This document shows, in pieces, positions 6,633-7,440 of a stretch of 7,440 nucleotides of DNA. Positions within the stretch are counted from its first letter, which is position 1. Each line of letters opens with the position of its first letter. The position numbers and the translations under genes are program-made. This stretch comes from JBALVO01 sp036961445 (GTDB taxonomy: Bacteria; Pseudomonadota; Gammaproteobacteria; Pseudomonadales; Halieaceae): contig JBALVO010000155.1 of NCBI GenBank assembly GCA_036961445.1, positions 1 through 7,440 of the forward strand, given 5' to 3'. Under the pieces are notes generated by a model that was not told the origin of the DNA, did not search any database, and was given only the letters and a program-made list of their open reading frames with translations.

Positions 6633-6656
6633 AGGTGCGATGTCTGCTTTCGCCTA
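6633..6656 (+). repeat. Left copy of the GATGTCTGC repeat (single-armed)
   Basis: AGGTG, one base, then GATGTCTGCTTTCGCCTA (6639-6656). The same 18 bases recur exactly at 7423-7440. The complementary left arm found in the right-hand copy is missing here, as though deleted between AGGTG and GATGT. It lies 80 bp upstream of the membrane protein start. Confidence 0.75.
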
Positions 6657-6673
6657 CTTTGAGACATTAAGGC

Positions 6674-6679
6674 TATACT
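6674..6679 (+). promoter_or_regulatory. Candidate -10 box of the membrane protein gene
   Basis: TATACT is a good -10 match, 56 bp before the ATG and just after the repeat copy. At 16-18 bp upstream there is only repeat sequence (around 6650-6657) and no recognisable -35, so this is a weak call. Confidence 0.25.
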
Positions 6680-6735
6680 GTTCCGAGAGGCCGCTCCTTA
6701 CTCTAAGCGGACAACCTGGCAACGTGCTGTATTAG

Positions 6736-7266
6736 ATGGGGCATGACGAAGTGGTAAACTACGAAGCGCTATTTACGCTATCCGAGATTGCAGTAACAAT
6801 GGTTGGCGTCTCTGGATTGGTGGCGATCTTTCTATCAAAGGGTAATCTCCAACCAGCTGACAGAGTGAGGTTTGTGTTAATCCTGGGGCTTGGCATCCTT
6901 GCCGCGTTTTTTGCTTACGTTCCGTACTGGATGTCAAAATACGTAACAGATGCTTCATCAGTCTGGCAATTCAGCTCCATACTCGCAGTAGTGGCTGTGG
7001 CTACGCTGGTGATTCCTCTAGGCATTTTAATGCATGCACGTGAAGCACTACAGGCCGTTGTGCCCAAGTTCGTTCTTCTTGGGGCATCAATCTTTCCTCT
7101 TTCGGCCTTCATGGCACATTTGATAAACGCTGTATCGTGGCCCATTAACGCTAATTCAACTCTCTACGAAGTGGCGCTATTTCTGACGATCCTAAATATG
7201 ACTTTCCACTTCGGGAGCCTCGTCTTGTATCGCGCTCCGACGCTCAGTGTTACTGAAAGAGAATAG
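6736..7266 (+). CDS. Uncharacterised five-helix membrane protein
   Basis: A 176-residue integral membrane protein with five predicted helices at about 13-33 (ending in VSGLVAIFL), 44-66, 76-98, 108-131 and 142-164. The loop between helices 1 and 2 is basic (SKGNLQPADRVR). The layout, a short acidic start, a glycine-rich first helix and then an Arg-containing linker, is like a broad group of small hypothetical membrane proteins in environmental bacteria, but I cannot name a family or function. A TAG stops the frame just before the ATG, and no Shine-Dalgarno precedes this ATG. A GTG at 6751 with GGGG nine bases upstream is an alternative start that would remove five residues. The gene stands alone between two copies of an 18-bp repeat, which is the most suggestive part of its context. 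Confidence 0.72.
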   Translation: MGHDEVVNYEALFTLSEIAVTMVGVSGLVAIFLSKGNLQPADRVRFVLILGLGILAAFFAYVPYWMSKYVTDASSVWQFSSILAVVAVATLVIPLGILMHAREALQAVVPKFVLLGASIFPLSAFMAHLINAVSWPINANSTLYEVALFLTILNMTFHFGSLVLYRAPTLSVTERE

Positions 7267-7288
7267 CCAGAGTTTTGGCTGCCTTTTT
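7265..7288 (+). terminator. Weak intrinsic terminator at the end of the membrane protein gene
   Basis: AGCCA (7265-7269) pairs with TGGCT (7276-7280) around a 6-base loop, and a run of five T follows at 7284-7288. The stem starts inside the stop codon. The stem is short and three bases separate it from the T-tract, so efficiency may be low. Confidence 0.42.
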
Positions 7289-7333
7289 GTACTGCGCATG
7301 CTCAATGGCGAGTGCATACTATTTTGGATATCT

Positions 7334-7361
7334 ATGTCCGCTCCTGGCACAAAGCAGACAT
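7334..7361. repeat. Hairpin related to the GATGTCTGC repeat family
   Basis: ATGTCCGCT (7334-7342) pairs with AGCAGACAT (7353-7361), eight of nine positions, around a 10-base loop. The right arm with two more bases, AAAGCAGACAT, is identical to the left arm of the hairpin at 7401-7439, so the two structures belong to one repeat family. Confidence 0.6.
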
Positions 7362-7400
7362 GGTTAGGGCCGTAACAGCTGCACGATTTAATCCGCTGTG

Positions 7401-7440
7401 AGGTGAAAGCAGACATTACCAGGATGTCTGCTTTCGCCTA
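7401..7440. repeat. Long hairpin carrying the right copy of the GATGTCTGC repeat
   Basis: AGGTGAAAGCAGACAT (7401-7416) pairs with ATGTCTGCTTTCGCCT (7424-7439): 15 perfect pairs plus one T/G position that would be a G-U pair in RNA, with loop TACCAGG. The right arm, with one more base on each side, is the 18-bp direct repeat also at 6639-6656. The element touches the right edge of the window and may continue. Confidence 0.78.

Noticed and set aside
1..7440. CRISPR array, tRNA, rRNA, transposase, integrase or a defence or toxin-antitoxin system
   Set aside because: No regularly spaced repeats, no cloverleaf or rRNA sequence, and no protein with transposase, recombinase, nuclease or toxin motifs was found. 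A new multi-gene system is not supported by what is visible.

Overview
The window reads as a piece of a gammaproteobacterial chromosome, perhaps from a marine or environmental lineage. This is inferred from the protein families (EmrA/EmrB/MarR, DUF6435, DUF2007, DUF4410) and from typical AGGAG-type ribosome binding sites. No rRNA, tRNA or phylogenetic marker gene is present, so the assignment is tentative.

Layout. (a) Positions 2-3075 hold a compact plus-strand drug-efflux operon. It has the 3' part of an EmrA/HlyD membrane-fusion protein, an EmrB-type DHA2 MFS pump, and a MarR regulator whose start overlaps the pump's stop (ATGA). EmrA should carry substrate from EmrB across the periplasm to a TolC-like outer-membrane channel that is not in this window, and MarR probably controls the set. 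(b) Positions 3240-4009 hold two small plus-strand genes of conserved but poorly understood families: a 61-residue DUF6435 protein, and a DUF2007 protein with an added four-cysteine zinc-ribbon tail. (c) Positions 4010-4398 form a gene-poor gap with a protein-like minus-strand remnant and a possible extended -10 promoter. (d) Positions 4399-5709 encode a membrane-anchored metallo-beta-lactamase-fold hydrolase of the GntH-like type, followed by an 84-bp imperfect inverted repeat that slightly resembles an integron attC site. (e) Positions 5895-6464, on the minus strand, encode an exported DUF4410-like protein. (f) Positions 6633-7440 hold an unrecognised five-helix membrane protein gene. It is flanked by copies of an 18-bp repeat, and the right-hand copy forms one arm of a long hairpin.

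The efflux operon is the only clear functional unit. From about 3.1 kb onward the genes are monocistronic, separated by long spacers, change direction and sit among small inverted repeats, which fits a low-selection accessory stretch. I do not see a convincing new multi-gene system. The best leads are the repeat-flanked membrane protein gene at the right edge and the orphan hydrolase with its downstream repeat.
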